A DNA stretch of 64,000 nucleotides from JAEUIE01 sp035430005 (GTDB lineage Bacteria > Planctomycetota > Planctomycetia > Gemmatales > HRBIN36). Below the pieces are notes generated by a model. The model made no database searches. It was not told where the DNA came from and was given only the letters and a program-made list of their open reading frames with translations. Positions 37,861-46,548 of the stretch are shown here, one piece after another. The stretch is from NCBI GenBank assembly GCA_035430005.1, contig DAOMFV010000002.1, positions 29,259 to 93,258 on the forward strand, written 5' to 3'. How positions within the stretch are numbered: position 1 is the first letter of the stretch; each line of letters starts with the position of its first letter. The translations under genes were made by a program, and so were the position numbers.

Positions 37861-40800
37861 TTACTTCGAAGCAATTGTCTGCGGTTCATTCCCGACGTAA
37901 GCCAGCCAGTAACTCACTGGGATCACGAACAACGTGAAGATCGTGGAAGCGATCAAGCCGAAGATCAACGCCCAGCCCAAACCGGAGAAGATCGGGTCCA
38001 AAGTGATTGGCAAGCTGGAAAGCATAGCTGCGCTTGCAGTCAGCAGGATAGGCCGCAAGCGGACCACACGGCTCTCCATGATCGCATCAAAGAGTGGCCG
38101 TCCCCGCTTCACGGCTTGGTGAATGAAGTCCACCAGGATGATAGAGTCACGGGTGACGATGCCTGACAAGGCAATCATCCCGATCATGGCTGTTGCAGTA
38201 AAGTAAACTGGATCAGCAAATCCACCCACGGATTGTCCCATCATGGTGTTCAGGAGGTAGAAACCTGGCATGACCCCCAGTACGGTTAAGGGGATAGCTA
38301 GCATGACAATCAGAGGAATCAGGAACGACCCTGTTTGAGCGACCAGGATGATGTAAATCATGATCATGGCGGCACCGAAAGCGAGCCCCAGATCGCGGAA
38401 GACATCAAGCGTGATCTTCCATTCCCCTTCACCTGCAAACTCAACTCGAATGCCTTCTGGAACCCCCCAAGCTATGTCGCTGCCATTGGAATAATAGGTG
38501 CGTTTGTTAACCGCTCGAGGATTACCTTTTGCAACGAATCCTTTCGCCTTTCCTTCTTGCTTATCGACAGAGACATCGACGATGCACTCAGCAGGCGGTC
38601 GGCCAGCTGTTTCGCCGAAGACATAAACCACACGTTCCAGGTTTTTGTGATAGATAGTTTGATCGACTTTGCTTTTCTTCCAGACTCCCAGCTCTGCTAG
38701 CGGTACCAGTTGGCCATGACTTCCTTTAATGTTCAAATAAGACAAGTCAGGCAAACTCGACCGAATGGTTCGAGGCAGTCGAACTACAATCCTAAGTGGC
38801 TGTCTTTCCCCTTCGACTCGTACCATTTCGTAGTTGTCACCATTCAAAGCAAGTCGGATGGTTTCAGCCAACTCTGCGATGGAGATGCCTGCCAGGGCTG
38901 CCTTTTCCTGATCAGGCACAAAGATCTGCTTGGTGACCAGTGCCTCACGAACGTCATCGACATCCACGATTCCTGGTTCCACAGCGAACCTCTGTTTAAC
39001 AATGTCTGCGGCTGCTAAGAGTTGATCGTATGTGTTCTCAGCTTCTCCATAAACTTCAGCCACAACTGATGCCAGAACAGGTGGTCCGGGAGGCAGTTCG
39101 ACAATCCTAAGTGTGGTGTTATGTTTATTGGCAATGGCAGTGAGATCATTTCGCATCCGAAGTGCCAGGGCATGGCTTTGTAGTTTGCGGTACTTTTTGG
39201 GAACCAAGTTAAGACGAATCTCAGCAAGATGCGAGCCCTGCCGTAGGTAGTAATGGCGAACAAGGCCATTGAAATCGATTGGACTATTGACGCCAATGAA
39301 ACTGGAATAGTCAGTCACTTCAGGAACGCTGGCTAGATAAGCTTCAAAATCTTGAACGACAGCACTGGTTCTTTCGAGGGTAGTACCTTCATCCTGATCC
39401 AGCACCAGCAGAAGTTCATTCTTGTTATCAAAGGGCAACATTTTGAGTGGAACGGAACGAGTGGCTGCCAGGCCCATGGCAGCCACCGTTAATACTCCGA
39501 TGATCAGCAGAAAGAACCCTGCTCGCCATTTCGATGTCAGCAGCGGCTTCATCAAAGGAAGGAAGAGCCTGTACAGCAGAGTCTTCTTGATTCCTTCGGG
39601 ATCGTAACTTTCTTGATGTCCCCCCGTACTAGCAGATGAGGATTCCTCTGTCGGCTTTGGGTATTTTCGTTTGAGCATGACGTAGCTCAGCCAGGGGGTA
39701 ATGGTAAAAGCCACGACCATGGACATGAACATGGAGACAGGAACATTTAGTGCCATGGGTGCCATGTAGGGCCCCATCATCCCGGTGATGAAGAACATCG
39801 GCAGAAAGCTGACGATGACCGCAAGAGTAGCACTAATGAGCGGAGGCCGAATCTCAGCTACAGCTTCGAGCACAATCCTATGTGATGCAGCCTTGCGTTC
39901 TTCGAAATGACGTTCGATGTTCTCGACATCGACGATGGGATCATCTACAAGCAAACCAAGCGCCAGGATCAGAGCAAAGAGTGTGACCCGGTTAATTGTG
40001 TAGCCAAAGAGCAGATTGACTGCGAGAGTCAGGCCAAAGACTACCGGAATGGCAATGGCTACCACGATGGCTGCACGCCAGCCCATGCTGAGTGTCAACA
40101 GGGCAATCACAATCAGAATGGCCACACCCAAAGCTTCTACCAGTTCGTTGACTTTCTCGTCAGCTGTCTGGCCATAGTTCCGAGTGATGACCAGTTCGAC
40201 ATTTTCGGGTAGGACTTTTTCCTTGAGTGTTTCAGCATACTTCATGATGCGATCAGCAATGGCTACTGCATTCGTGCCTTTCTTCTTGGCCAGCGCAATG
40301 GTGACAGCTGGCTTAGAATCCTCGATCTTGGTTGTACCATGATCTTGTTCGGCTCCAATCATCGTGCCCGGGCTGCCTGGATGAGTGACAAAACCACGCG
40401 CTGGCCCCCAGCCATGGCGCATCATGGTCGTCATTTCATCGGGACCATCACGAACAGTTGCAACATCTTTCAAGAAAACAGGGCGATCCAGAAAGACGCC
40501 AACGACAAGATTTCTCAGTTGCTGAGGATTGGTAATTCCAACGCCGGCCTCAACGCTGAATGTCACATCACCTTTCGTGAAGTCTCCCGCAGGGATGGTG
40601 ATATTGGCGCCAGCCAGGGCTTTGCGTACTTCCAATGGACTCAGCGAGAAGGCCTGCATTTTATCGGGATCAAGATCGATACGAACCGCTCGTGAGACCC
40701 CTCCTGTCACGAAGGCACGGGAGATATCAGGGATGGAAGAGAACCGTTCTACCAATTCCTCACCGATACGGCGAAGAGAATAGGAGTCACCGCCAGTCAA

Positions 40801-41280
40801 TGCCAGCGTAACGATAGGAACATCATCAATCTCAATAGGCTTGATTACCCACCCTGTCACGCCACGCGGGATCAGATCAACATTCTCGTTGATCTTCTTG
40901 TTCAGTTTGACGAGGCTGCGTTCCCGATCCTGCCCTACGAAAAACCGGACCGTGATAATAGCCTGGTTTTCACGAGACATGCTGTAGACGTATTCGACGC
41001 CATCGATCTGGTAGAGAAATCTCTCCAGCGGGGTTGATACCAGTTGTTCTACTTCATGAGCCGAATGGCCGGGGAAGTTGACAAAGATGTCGGCCAGGGG
41101 AACAACAATCTGGGGATCTTCTTCACGGGGAGTGATGTAGAGAACTGCAAGCCCCACCAGCATCGAAAAAACAATCAGGATGATCGAAAGTTTGGAATCG
41201 AGGAAGATGCGAACCAGCCAGGTGAGCAGATCGTCACGCTCGGTACCTTGGGCTGTTTTGTTAATCGGTACATCCTGCAT
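37861..41280 (-). CDS. RND efflux permease
   Basis: Inner-membrane proton-driven pump subunit of 1,139 residues with the RND plan: N-terminal helix with PREEDPQIVVP, large periplasmic loops and two helix bundles. The TM4 proton relay carries Asp-Asp in LALGLLVDDPIVDVENI, and TM11-12 has MIGMIALSGIVTRDSIILVDF. DD motifs of this kind suit HAE-type rather than CzcA-type metal pumps, but the arsenic genes next door leave the substrate open. The stop is followed after 21 bases by the coiled-coil gene and the start shares one base with the adaptor stop. No outer-membrane channel gene is in view. Confidence 0.95.
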   Translation of the reverse strand: MQDVPINKTAQGTERDDLLTWLVRIFLDSKLSIILIVFSMLVGLAVLYITPREEDPQIVVPLADIFVNFPGHSAHEVEQLVSTPLERFLYQIDGVEYVYSMSRENQAIITVRFFVGQDRERSLVKLNKKINENVDLIPRGVTGWVIKPIEIDDVPIVTLALTGGDSYSLRRIGEELVERFSSIPDISRAFVTGGVSRAVRIDLDPDKMQAFSLSPLEVRKALAGANITIPAGDFTKGDVTFSVEAGVGITNPQQLRNLVVGVFLDRPVFLKDVATVRDGPDEMTTMMRHGWGPARGFVTHPGSPGTMIGAEQDHGTTKIEDSKPAVTIALAKKKGTNAVAIADRIMKYAETLKEKVLPENVELVITRNYGQTADEKVNELVEALGVAILIVIALLTLSMGWRAAIVVAIAIPVVFGLTLAVNLLFGYTINRVTLFALILALGLLVDDPIVDVENIERHFEERKAASHRIVLEAVAEIRPPLISATLAVIVSFLPMFFITGMMGPYMAPMALNVPVSMFMSMVVAFTITPWLSYVMLKRKYPKPTEESSSASTGGHQESYDPEGIKKTLLYRLFLPLMKPLLTSKWRAGFFLLIIGVLTVAAMGLAATRSVPLKMLPFDNKNELLLVLDQDEGTTLERTSAVVQDFEAYLASVPEVTDYSSFIGVNSPIDFNGLVRHYYLRQGSHLAEIRLNLVPKKYRKLQSHALALRMRNDLTAIANKHNTTLRIVELPPGPPVLASVVAEVYGEAENTYDQLLAAADIVKQRFAVEPGIVDVDDVREALVTKQIFVPDQEKAALAGISIAELAETIRLALNGDNYEMVRVEGERQPLRIVVRLPRTIRSSLPDLSYLNIKGSHGQLVPLAELGVWKKSKVDQTIYHKNLERVVYVFGETAGRPPAECIVDVSVDKQEGKAKGFVAKGNPRAVNKRTYYSNGSDIAWGVPEGIRVEFAGEGEWKITLDVFRDLGLAFGAAMIMIYIILVAQTGSFLIPLIVMLAIPLTVLGVMPGFYLLNTMMGQSVGGFADPVYFTATAMIGMIALSGIVTRDSIILVDFIHQAVKRGRPLFDAIMESRVVRLRPILLTASAAMLSSLPITLDPIFSGLGWALIFGLIASTIFTLFVIPVSYWLAYVGNEPQTIASK

Positions 41281-42365
41281 TAGCGGCTTCCTTCGCTGGA
41301 GGTTTCGGAAGAACGTAACGCCACTTTCTCGCCAGTACTGAGCCCTGAAAGAACTTCGTAGTCGCCATTCTGCAAGCGTCCCAGTTGCACGATTCGCCGA
41401 TGCACAGCATTGCCTGTCACGACATCGACCATATCGAGTTGGCCGACACGGTAGATAGCGGCTTGCGGTACCACCACCACCGTCTCATCTCCCAGTGGGA
41501 TGGAGATGCGTCCGAACATGCCACTATAGATTCCCGGAGGACATGGGCCAGACACTTTGACGATGAATGATCGACTGGAAGCCTGGGCTTCAGGAACGAT
41601 CTCTGTGATTGTGGCATCGCATGTGTAATTAAGTGCATCGAGCCTGGTTGGGATAACTTGACCAACCTTCAGCTTCAGTGCCATGGATTCACGTACGGTG
41701 GCCAGAAGTTGCATACGTGTTGGATCGTAAACAGTGAACAACACCTGGCCAGGGATTACTGTATCACCCACTTCAACACGTTTATCAATCACGATACCGC
41801 TCATGGGTGCACGAATCGTGGCATAACTCAGGATGATCGTTGCTTCGTTCACGAGCTGTTTTGTACGTTCAACTTCAGCTTTGGCTCCTTTGCCTTCACG
41901 TGTGATGGCATCGTACTCTGCTTCCGAGATAGCTTGGCTCTTACGCAGGTTATTGGCACGGACCAGATCAATATTTGACTTCTCCAGTGAAGCAACGGCA
42001 GACGACGCAGCAGCTTCGGCCTGTTTCAGTCTTGCAATTAAGTCTGAATCATCCAGGCGAACCAGGATTTCATCCTTAGTCACAGGCTGCCCGGCCTTGA
42101 TCTTGACTTCCATCACCCGAGCGAGAATCTTCGAAGCTACTGCGGATTCTTGAACTGCTCGAATTGTGCCAATAGCACTCTCGAACCGCTGCCAGGGAAC
42201 GGATCGGACATCGGCCACTTGCCCTGTAAATGACTTCGCAGCCACACTTGAATTGTCAGGTGATGAGCTGATCTTCTTCTTGAAATATCCAGCGAGTGCC
42301 AACATCAGAACGGCAATACCACCAATCATGAGCAGGCTTAGCAAGATTTGTCTGGTCACACGCAT
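41280..42365 (-). CDS. RND periplasmic adaptor (membrane fusion protein)
   Basis: A 361-residue HlyD/MFP-type protein that links the permease to an outer-membrane channel. An N-terminal anchor helix (about 7-26) is followed by the lipoyl half-motif VMEVKIKAGQPVTKDEILVR, a coiled-coil hairpin and the second half-motif RAPMSGIVIDKRVEVGDTV. No Cys/His-rich tail as in metal-specific adaptors. Its stop overlaps the permease start, and the short peroxiredoxin-like selenoprotein lies 30 bases upstream. Confidence 0.93.
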   Translation of the reverse strand: MRVTRQILLSLLMIGGIAVLMLALAGYFKKKISSSPDNSSVAAKSFTGQVADVRSVPWQRFESAIGTIRAVQESAVASKILARVMEVKIKAGQPVTKDEILVRLDDSDLIARLKQAEAAASSAVASLEKSNIDLVRANNLRKSQAISEAEYDAITREGKGAKAEVERTKQLVNEATIILSYATIRAPMSGIVIDKRVEVGDTVIPGQVLFTVYDPTRMQLLATVRESMALKLKVGQVIPTRLDALNYTCDATITEIVPEAQASSRSFIVKVSGPCPPGIYSGMFGRISIPLGDETVVVVPQAAIYRVGQLDMVDVVTGNAVHRRIVQLGRLQNGDYEVLSGLSTGEKVALRSSETSSEGSR

Positions 42366-42395
42366 CGGTATTCTCGCTTGGACTCATGGTCAGTG

Positions 42396-42953
42396 TCACA
42401 GCTTGTCAGACCGTTTGGTTTTTCGCACAGCTTCAAGCAGTTGAGTAATGGAAGGACGATCCGTGGGATCGGCGCTGCGGTAGGCAAAGACGAGACGGCG
42501 AGTCTGATCTATTACGAAATCGCCCCCAAGTTGTAAAAGGTCCTCATTCTTCACTGGTCTCCGGACTCTCCAACCCTGGAACATACGTACAAGATAACTC
42601 CCGATTACCTTGAACGAGAGAAACATCCTGGCCTTGCCTGGTAGTAGACCAAAGTCGCGGTAAACCTGACGTTCCGGATCACAAACCACAGGGAATGGCT
42701 TAGGATCGTCTTCCAAGCGTATCCGCAAATGCTCCGGACGACTTTGCGTTACCACGACGAGTTCTCCCCCCATGGCTCGTATCTCCTGCAAATGCTCCTG
42801 CACCTCGCCGAGGTGTGCCTGGCAGAGGATTCACATGAGATGCCGATAGAAGATCAGTATCATCGGCCCCGAAGCGAATCCGGAAAGCCTGACCATGCTT
42901 CCATCAGGTCGAATGAAAGAGTGATCATGGACGATGTCACCATTCGAATACAT
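42396..42953 (-). CDS. Peroxiredoxin-like protein, predicted selenoprotein (TGA = Sec41)
   Basis: A 185-residue AhpC/TSA-like protein (PRXL2-type by pattern) from ATG 42953. The frame is broken only by TGA 42833-42831 in MILIFYRHLM-U-ILCQAHLGEV, a UxxC active site; upstream HDHSFIRPDGSMVRLSGFA and downstream ELVVVTQSRPEHLRIRL and PVVCDPERQVYRDFGL are normal for the family. A perfect 6-bp hairpin follows. No signal peptide is seen, so it is probably cytoplasmic. It is the gene just before the RND adaptor. The start is not firmly fixed, since no good ribosome site precedes ATG 42953. Confidence 0.85.
42801..42815 (-). promoter_or_regulatory. Bacterial SECIS-like hairpin (peroxiredoxin-like)
   Basis: Reverse strand CACCTC-GGC-GAGGTG, a perfect 6-bp stem with apical GGC. 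The first loop G is base 22 after the TGA. Confidence 0.75.
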
Positions 42954-43047
42954 GTCATCGTTCCATGGGTTTTTGTTCGTTGATTGGCTGAGTTGATTCA
43001 GCAGGAGTGTCTATTGGCCGCGACCGCGGCGTGCATTGCCCTCTGAG

Positions 43048-43191
43048 TCAGCTCTTCACCCCAAACATGGGAAGTATCCAAAGCTGGATTATGAAATACA
43101 GTGCGATAAACCCCAGGGGCATGAGGTAGTCCATCAGTTGTTTCCTCTTGGAAGTGGAGAGAGTTTGCTTCTCTGTTTGGTTATTGTCCAT
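43048..43191 (-). CDS. Small single-helix membrane protein (47 aa)
   Basis: A 47-residue frame from ATG 43191, preceded by AGGAG. Hydrophilic N-terminus (MDNNQTEKQTLSTSKRK) and one helix with MPLGFIALYFIIQLWILP. It lies in line with the genes of the reverse-strand operon. Function unknown. Confidence 0.6.
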   Translation of the reverse strand: MDNNQTEKQTLSTSKRKQLMDYLMPLGFIALYFIIQLWILPMFGVKS

Positions 43192-43212
43192 GATTCGCTC
43201 CTATATGACTTG

Positions 43213-43742
43213 CTATTTCTGAGACTTATCCGGGACTGGGTGGTTCTTTTGTACTTCAGAGTGCCCCAGTTCGACGAACTTGCTGACCACCTCAGCATGG
43301 GCCTGGATCAGCTTGGCAACGTAGGGTTGTGTTGAGATCTCAACCACTTTCACTCCCTTCTCTGTTTGCTCAACATTCATCGTTATGGACTTGGTGTTCC
43401 GGAAGATCGCCGCGAACAATGGATCACGCAGATGAATACCGCGACCATCCTTGACACGTTTATGCATGGCTGCCACATGTTCCTTGATCTTGCTCGCCAC
43501 TTCGGGTTTTTGGATTCCGTTAGCGTTTCGACACCACTCTCAATCATCTTGATTGAGCGACGTATTTCGCTTCGATGGTCAAGCAGGTAGTGGAAGACTT
43601 CTTGGTCATTCGCCATATTGCTATCTTTTCTGCCGGGTCCCTGTATGGGAGCCCCAGGAAATGATGCTGCCATTGACGGTGCCTGAAAGCCGCAGAAAAA
43701 GATGCATGTTGTTGTCAGAGAGAAAGTAAAAGTCGTTCGCAT
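43213..43742 (-). pseudogene. Exported helical protein of unknown function, frameshifted
   Basis: From ATG 43742 (GGAG upstream) a signal peptide leads to FHYLLDHRSEIRRSIKM, VETLTESKNP, then the frame is lost. The continuation EVASKIKEHVAAMHKRVKDG and YVAKLIQAHAEVVSKFVELG to stop 43213 is in another frame. One C missing from a run (AACCCCGAAG expected; observed three C, at 43504-43506) explains the break. The intact protein would be about 176 residues and His-rich helical, of a family I know only as conserved exported proteins. Confidence 0.75.
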
Positions 43743-43770
43743 CGAGTTACTCCATTCGAAGAGGTAGGTT

Positions 43771-43947
43771 TCATGGCTGTTGCTCATGTATCAGAATCAA
43801 CCCACCGCCTGCAAAAGCTGTCACGACCAGGAACCAGGGATGCAAGGTCAAGGCGAGTATCGCCCCAAGCAAAGCAATCGTTCCCCAGAATACGAAGCTG
43901 CGCCGATGATATGACCAACGTGAAAACGAACTTCTGTGACTTTGCAT
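43771..43947 (-). CDS. Small two-helix membrane protein (58 aa)
   Basis: Starts at ATG 43947 behind GGGGAG and ends at TGA 43771. Basic N-terminus (MQSHRSSFSRWSYHRRS) and a hydrophobic hairpin FWGTIALLGAILALTLHPW / FLVVTAFAGGGLILI, similar in plan to YgaP-type two-helix units (DUF2892). It precedes a second such gene in the operon. Confidence 0.65.
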   Translation of the reverse strand: MQSHRSSFSRWSYHRRSFVFWGTIALLGAILALTLHPWFLVVTAFAGGGLILIHEQQP

Positions 43948-43983
43948 AAAGGGCTCCCCAGTAAGCAGCTTCTACAAATCAGA

Positions 43984-44193
43984 TCAGATGGCGGTAGATG
44001 CTTTGGAGGATTGACGTCCGACCCCCAAATACCTCAGGATAATTTCCAATGGGCAGAAGTGAGTGAATGCTGACTGAAGCAGATTCACGCCGACAAAAGC
44101 TGTGAAGAGATACCAATAGGGAGAGTAAAGGTACCCTAACGCCAACGAGATAAGAATAAAGCTACCAGCGAATGCACGAATGATGTTTTCCAT
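43984..44193 (-). CDS. DUF2892 (YgaP-type transmembrane domain) protein
   Basis: A 69-residue protein from ATG 44193 (AAGGAG upstream). It reads MENIIRAFAGSFILISLALG, then YLFTAFVGVNLLQSAFTHFC and PLEIILRYLGVG, the two-helix DUF2892 domain with the conserved FTxFCP end. This domain is often next to or fused with rhodanese; here a rhodanese gene is divergent across the promoter region at 44381. It is the first gene of the operon running down to arsA. Confidence 0.85.
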   Translation of the reverse strand: MENIIRAFAGSFILISLALGYLYSPYWYLFTAFVGVNLLQSAFTHFCPLEIILRYLGVGRQSSKASTAI

Positions 44194-44265
44194 GGTCAAG
44201 CTCCTTTTCTATGATCAGGTCACCTGTTAATGACCTTACACAGGAGTGATCCACAAAGCCCCTAT

Positions 44266-44304
44266 AGGTTACAGTGGAATATAGGTTTCTTTTTCTTGTA
44301 ACCT
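44266..44304. promoter_or_regulatory. Inverted and direct repeats between DUF2892 and rhodanese genes
   Basis: AGGTTACA (44266-44273) and TGTAACCT (44297-44304) are an inverted repeat, and TATAGGTT occurs directly at 44263 and 44280. Their place in the shared upstream region of two divergent operons suggests operator sites, possibly for the ArsR-type regulator or an ECF factor. Confidence 0.3.
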
Positions 44305-44380
44305 TTTGCATGATCAAGGATCATAACGTACAGCTGATCAATTGATTGGTCACTTTTTCTTCAAGTAGGAGGCGGTTACT

Positions 44381-44770
44381 ATGCGTTCGTTGTGCTGTGG
44401 CATCGCTATGCTCTTCGGGTTTTCCTGCTTCGGACACGCTGCTGACCATACGAAAGACTCTTTGCAGACAGTCAAGAAAGGCCTGACAGACAAGAAAGCT
44501 GTTCTCGTCGATGTCCGAGAACTCGATGAATGGAATGATGGTCATCTAAAAGAAGCTAAGCATTTAGCCTTATCACAGATCAAGAATGGCATCAAAGACG
44601 AGAAGTTGAAAGAGCTCATTCCACCGGGAAAGATCGTTTACCTGCATTGTGCTGCTGGTGGACGTTGCCTGAAAGCAGCTGATATGCTCAAAAACAAGGG
44701 CTACGACATTCGTCCACTTAAACCTGGATACGATGCGTTGATTAATGCAGGATTTGAGAAAGCTCCCTAG
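44381..44770 (+). CDS. Exported single-domain rhodanese
   Basis: A 129-residue protein with signal peptide (to about residue 20) and one rhodanese domain: AVLVDVRELDEWNDGHLKEA, then the active loop YLHCAAGGRCLKAA with CxxGxR. It should transfer sulfane sulphur (or act on related thiols/selenols) in the periplasm. AGGAGG lies 8 bases before the ATG. Divergent from the DUF2892 operon. Confidence 0.9.
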   Translation: MRSLCCGIAMLFGFSCFGHAADHTKDSLQTVKKGLTDKKAVLVDVRELDEWNDGHLKEAKHLALSQIKNGIKDEKLKELIPPGKIVYLHCAAGGRCLKAADMLKNKGYDIRPLKPGYDALINAGFEKAP

Positions 44771-44829
44771 GCTATCATGAAGGAGCCAAATAGTCTGAAG
44801 GTGTAAATCCAGACTGGTAATGAACCTTC

Positions 44830-45495
44830 ATGGTCAGCCACGCTCCAACGCCACAGCTCGATGCACTAGCCGATGAATGCTTAGGTCTATTGCGACAAGC
44901 TCAGTCAGGAGATTTCGCAGCGTTCGGTTTGCTGGTTGATCAGTTGCAGCAACGAGTGTTCGGATTGGCCTATCGGATTCTGGGTGAATCGCATGATGCA
45001 GAAGACGTGGCTCAGCAGACGTTTCTGAGCCTGATTGAGAATCTGGACAGCTTTCGAGGGGAGTCCACGGTTAGAACCTGGGTGCTACGTATCGCCGCCA
45101 ATCATGCACTGAAGCTGCTGCGTAAACGGCGAGGCTTACCCACAGAACCGACGGGCGATACCAGCTATGCCGACATTCCGCATCCAGAGTTCATTGCGCC
45201 CTGGCGAGATGAACCGAGTGTGCTGGCTGAGCAACACGAAACACGAAAACTAATAGTCCAAGCGCTGACAGAGATACATGAACACTATCGAGAAGTGTTC
45301 ATTCTGCGAGATATGGAAGGATTCTCGGTGAAAGAGACAGCAGATTTACTGGGCATCAGTGAAGCAAACGTCAAAGTACGTTTATTGCGTGCCCGGTTGG
45401 CCCTACGTGAGCGATTGACAGTAAGCCTGGGTGATGAAAAGGATCGTGTTATTCCAGATCATCAACATGTCTCCGCTCATGGTGAAACATCATGA
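44830..45495 (+). CDS. ECF sigma factor
   Basis: A 221-residue RpoE-type sigma factor. Region 2 has YRILGESHDAEDVAQQTFLS and FRGESTVRTWVLRIAANHA; region 4 has YREVFILRDMEGFSVKET followed by LLGISEANVKVRLLRARL. It overlaps the start of a zf-HC2 anti-sigma gene by 4 bases, the standard sigma/anti-sigma pair. The signal may be thiol or metal stress, given the neighbours (inference). Confidence 0.94.
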   Translation: MVSHAPTPQLDALADECLGLLRQAQSGDFAAFGLLVDQLQQRVFGLAYRILGESHDAEDVAQQTFLSLIENLDSFRGESTVRTWVLRIAANHALKLLRKRRGLPTEPTGDTSYADIPHPEFIAPWRDEPSVLAEQHETRKLIVQALTEIHEHYREVFILRDMEGFSVKETADLLGISEANVKVRLLRARLALRERLTVSLGDEKDRVIPDHQHVSAHGETS

Positions 45496-45764
45496 ACAAC
45501 CAACCCGAACAAGGCATGACTTGCGAAGAGCTACTGAAAACACTCAACGAATACGTCGATAACGACGGATTGTCTGCAGCTTGTCAGGAATTTGCTGAAC
45601 ATCTTTCCGGCTGCAATCCCTGCCAGATCGTGGTTGATAACATCAGGAACACCATCAAGCTGTATCAGAATGGCCAGCCCTACCCGATACCTCCAGCCTT
45701 CTCCGCCCGTCTGCATCAAGCTCTTGCTGCTAAGTGGCGGGAGAAGTTTCCACAAACATCATAA
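45492..45764 (+). CDS. Zinc-binding anti-sigma factor (zf-HC2)
   Basis: A 90-residue soluble protein overlapping the ECF gene by ATGA. It has the zf-HC2 pattern: Cys in MTCEELLKTLNEYVDN and H-x3-C-x2-C in FAEHLSGCNPCQIV, as in ZAS anti-sigma factors. No membrane helix, so it likely senses oxidative or thiol stress in the cytoplasm by releasing zinc, as RsrA/ChrR-type proteins do. Confidence 0.85.
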   Translation: MNNQPEQGMTCEELLKTLNEYVDNDGLSAACQEFAEHLSGCNPCQIVVDNIRNTIKLYQNGQPYPIPPAFSARLHQALAAKWREKFPQTS

Positions 45765-45805
45765 CCTGCCAAGTAATCCCACCTCTTTCTGTTCCAAGGT
45801 GCCCT

Positions 45806-46513
45806 ATGAACCATCGTGCCTACGTGTTGATTCTGAGCTTGATAACGGTGATTGCTGCTTCGGCTCAGGAGAAAAGTGTAAAGCCAGGTATAAATGACGC
45901 CTTTCGTAACCCCAATGTGAAGGAATGGGTCGAGAAGTTCGAAGGCGAAAGTCGTGAGACCTTTGAGAAGCGTAAAGAAGTGGTGGAAGCCTGCCAGATT
46001 AAGCCGGGCCAGGTGGTAGCCGACATCGGAGCAGGCACCGGGCTGTACACGAGGCTCTTCGCCAAGGAAGTAGACAACAAGGGAAAAGTGTATGCCGTTG
46101 ATATCTCACAGAAGTTTCTTGACCATATTGATAAAAGCTGTCAGTCACTGCAACTCAAGAACGTGAAGACGATACTCGGTAAAGATGCCTCCCCAGAACT
46201 GCCAGAGAACAGCATCGACATGGCATTTATCTGCGATACCTACCATCACTTTGAGTTTCCCTACAAGATGCTTACTTCAATTCATCAGGCCATGAAACCC
46301 AAAGGCAGGCTGGTGATCATTGATTTCATCCGCGTACCAGGACAAAGCCGCGAGTGGGTATTGGGACATGTGCGAGCTGGCCAAGACGTGGTAGAGCAAG
46401 AAATCATCAAGAGTGGTTTCAAGAAAGTGAATGAGGTCAAGTCTCTGTTCAAGGAGAATTACTTCGTGGTCTTCGAGAAGGCTGAAGAATCCAAAAGCAA
46501 TAGCAAGCCATAG
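45806..46513 (+). CDS. SAM-dependent methyltransferase with signal peptide
   Basis: A 235-residue class I methyltransferase fold: motif I VVADIGAGTGLYTRL, VYAVDISQKFLDHI, IDMAFICDTYHHF and KPKGRLVIIDF. An N-terminal hydrophobic stretch (residues 6-20) ending SAQE looks like a signal peptide, which is odd because SAM is cytoplasmic. Similar exported proteins occur in planctomycetes. Substrate unknown. ATG 45806 follows AAGG. Confidence 0.88.
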   Translation: MNHRAYVLILSLITVIAASAQEKSVKPGINDAFRNPNVKEWVEKFEGESRETFEKRKEVVEACQIKPGQVVADIGAGTGLYTRLFAKEVDNKGKVYAVDISQKFLDHIDKSCQSLQLKNVKTILGKDASPELPENSIDMAFICDTYHHFEFPYKMLTSIHQAMKPKGRLVIIDFIRVPGQSREWVLGHVRAGQDVVEQEIIKSGFKKVNEVKSLFKENYFVVFEKAEESKSNSKP

Positions 46514-46548
46514 GCCTGAAAGGTTATTTGACTTCTACTGAGAGCACG

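Noticed and set aside
43498..43510. Programmed -1 frameshift in the exported helical protein gene
   Set aside because: AAAAAC is present but not in the phase of a canonical slippery heptamer, and a similar homopolymer loss occurs in another gene, so error or decay is more likely.
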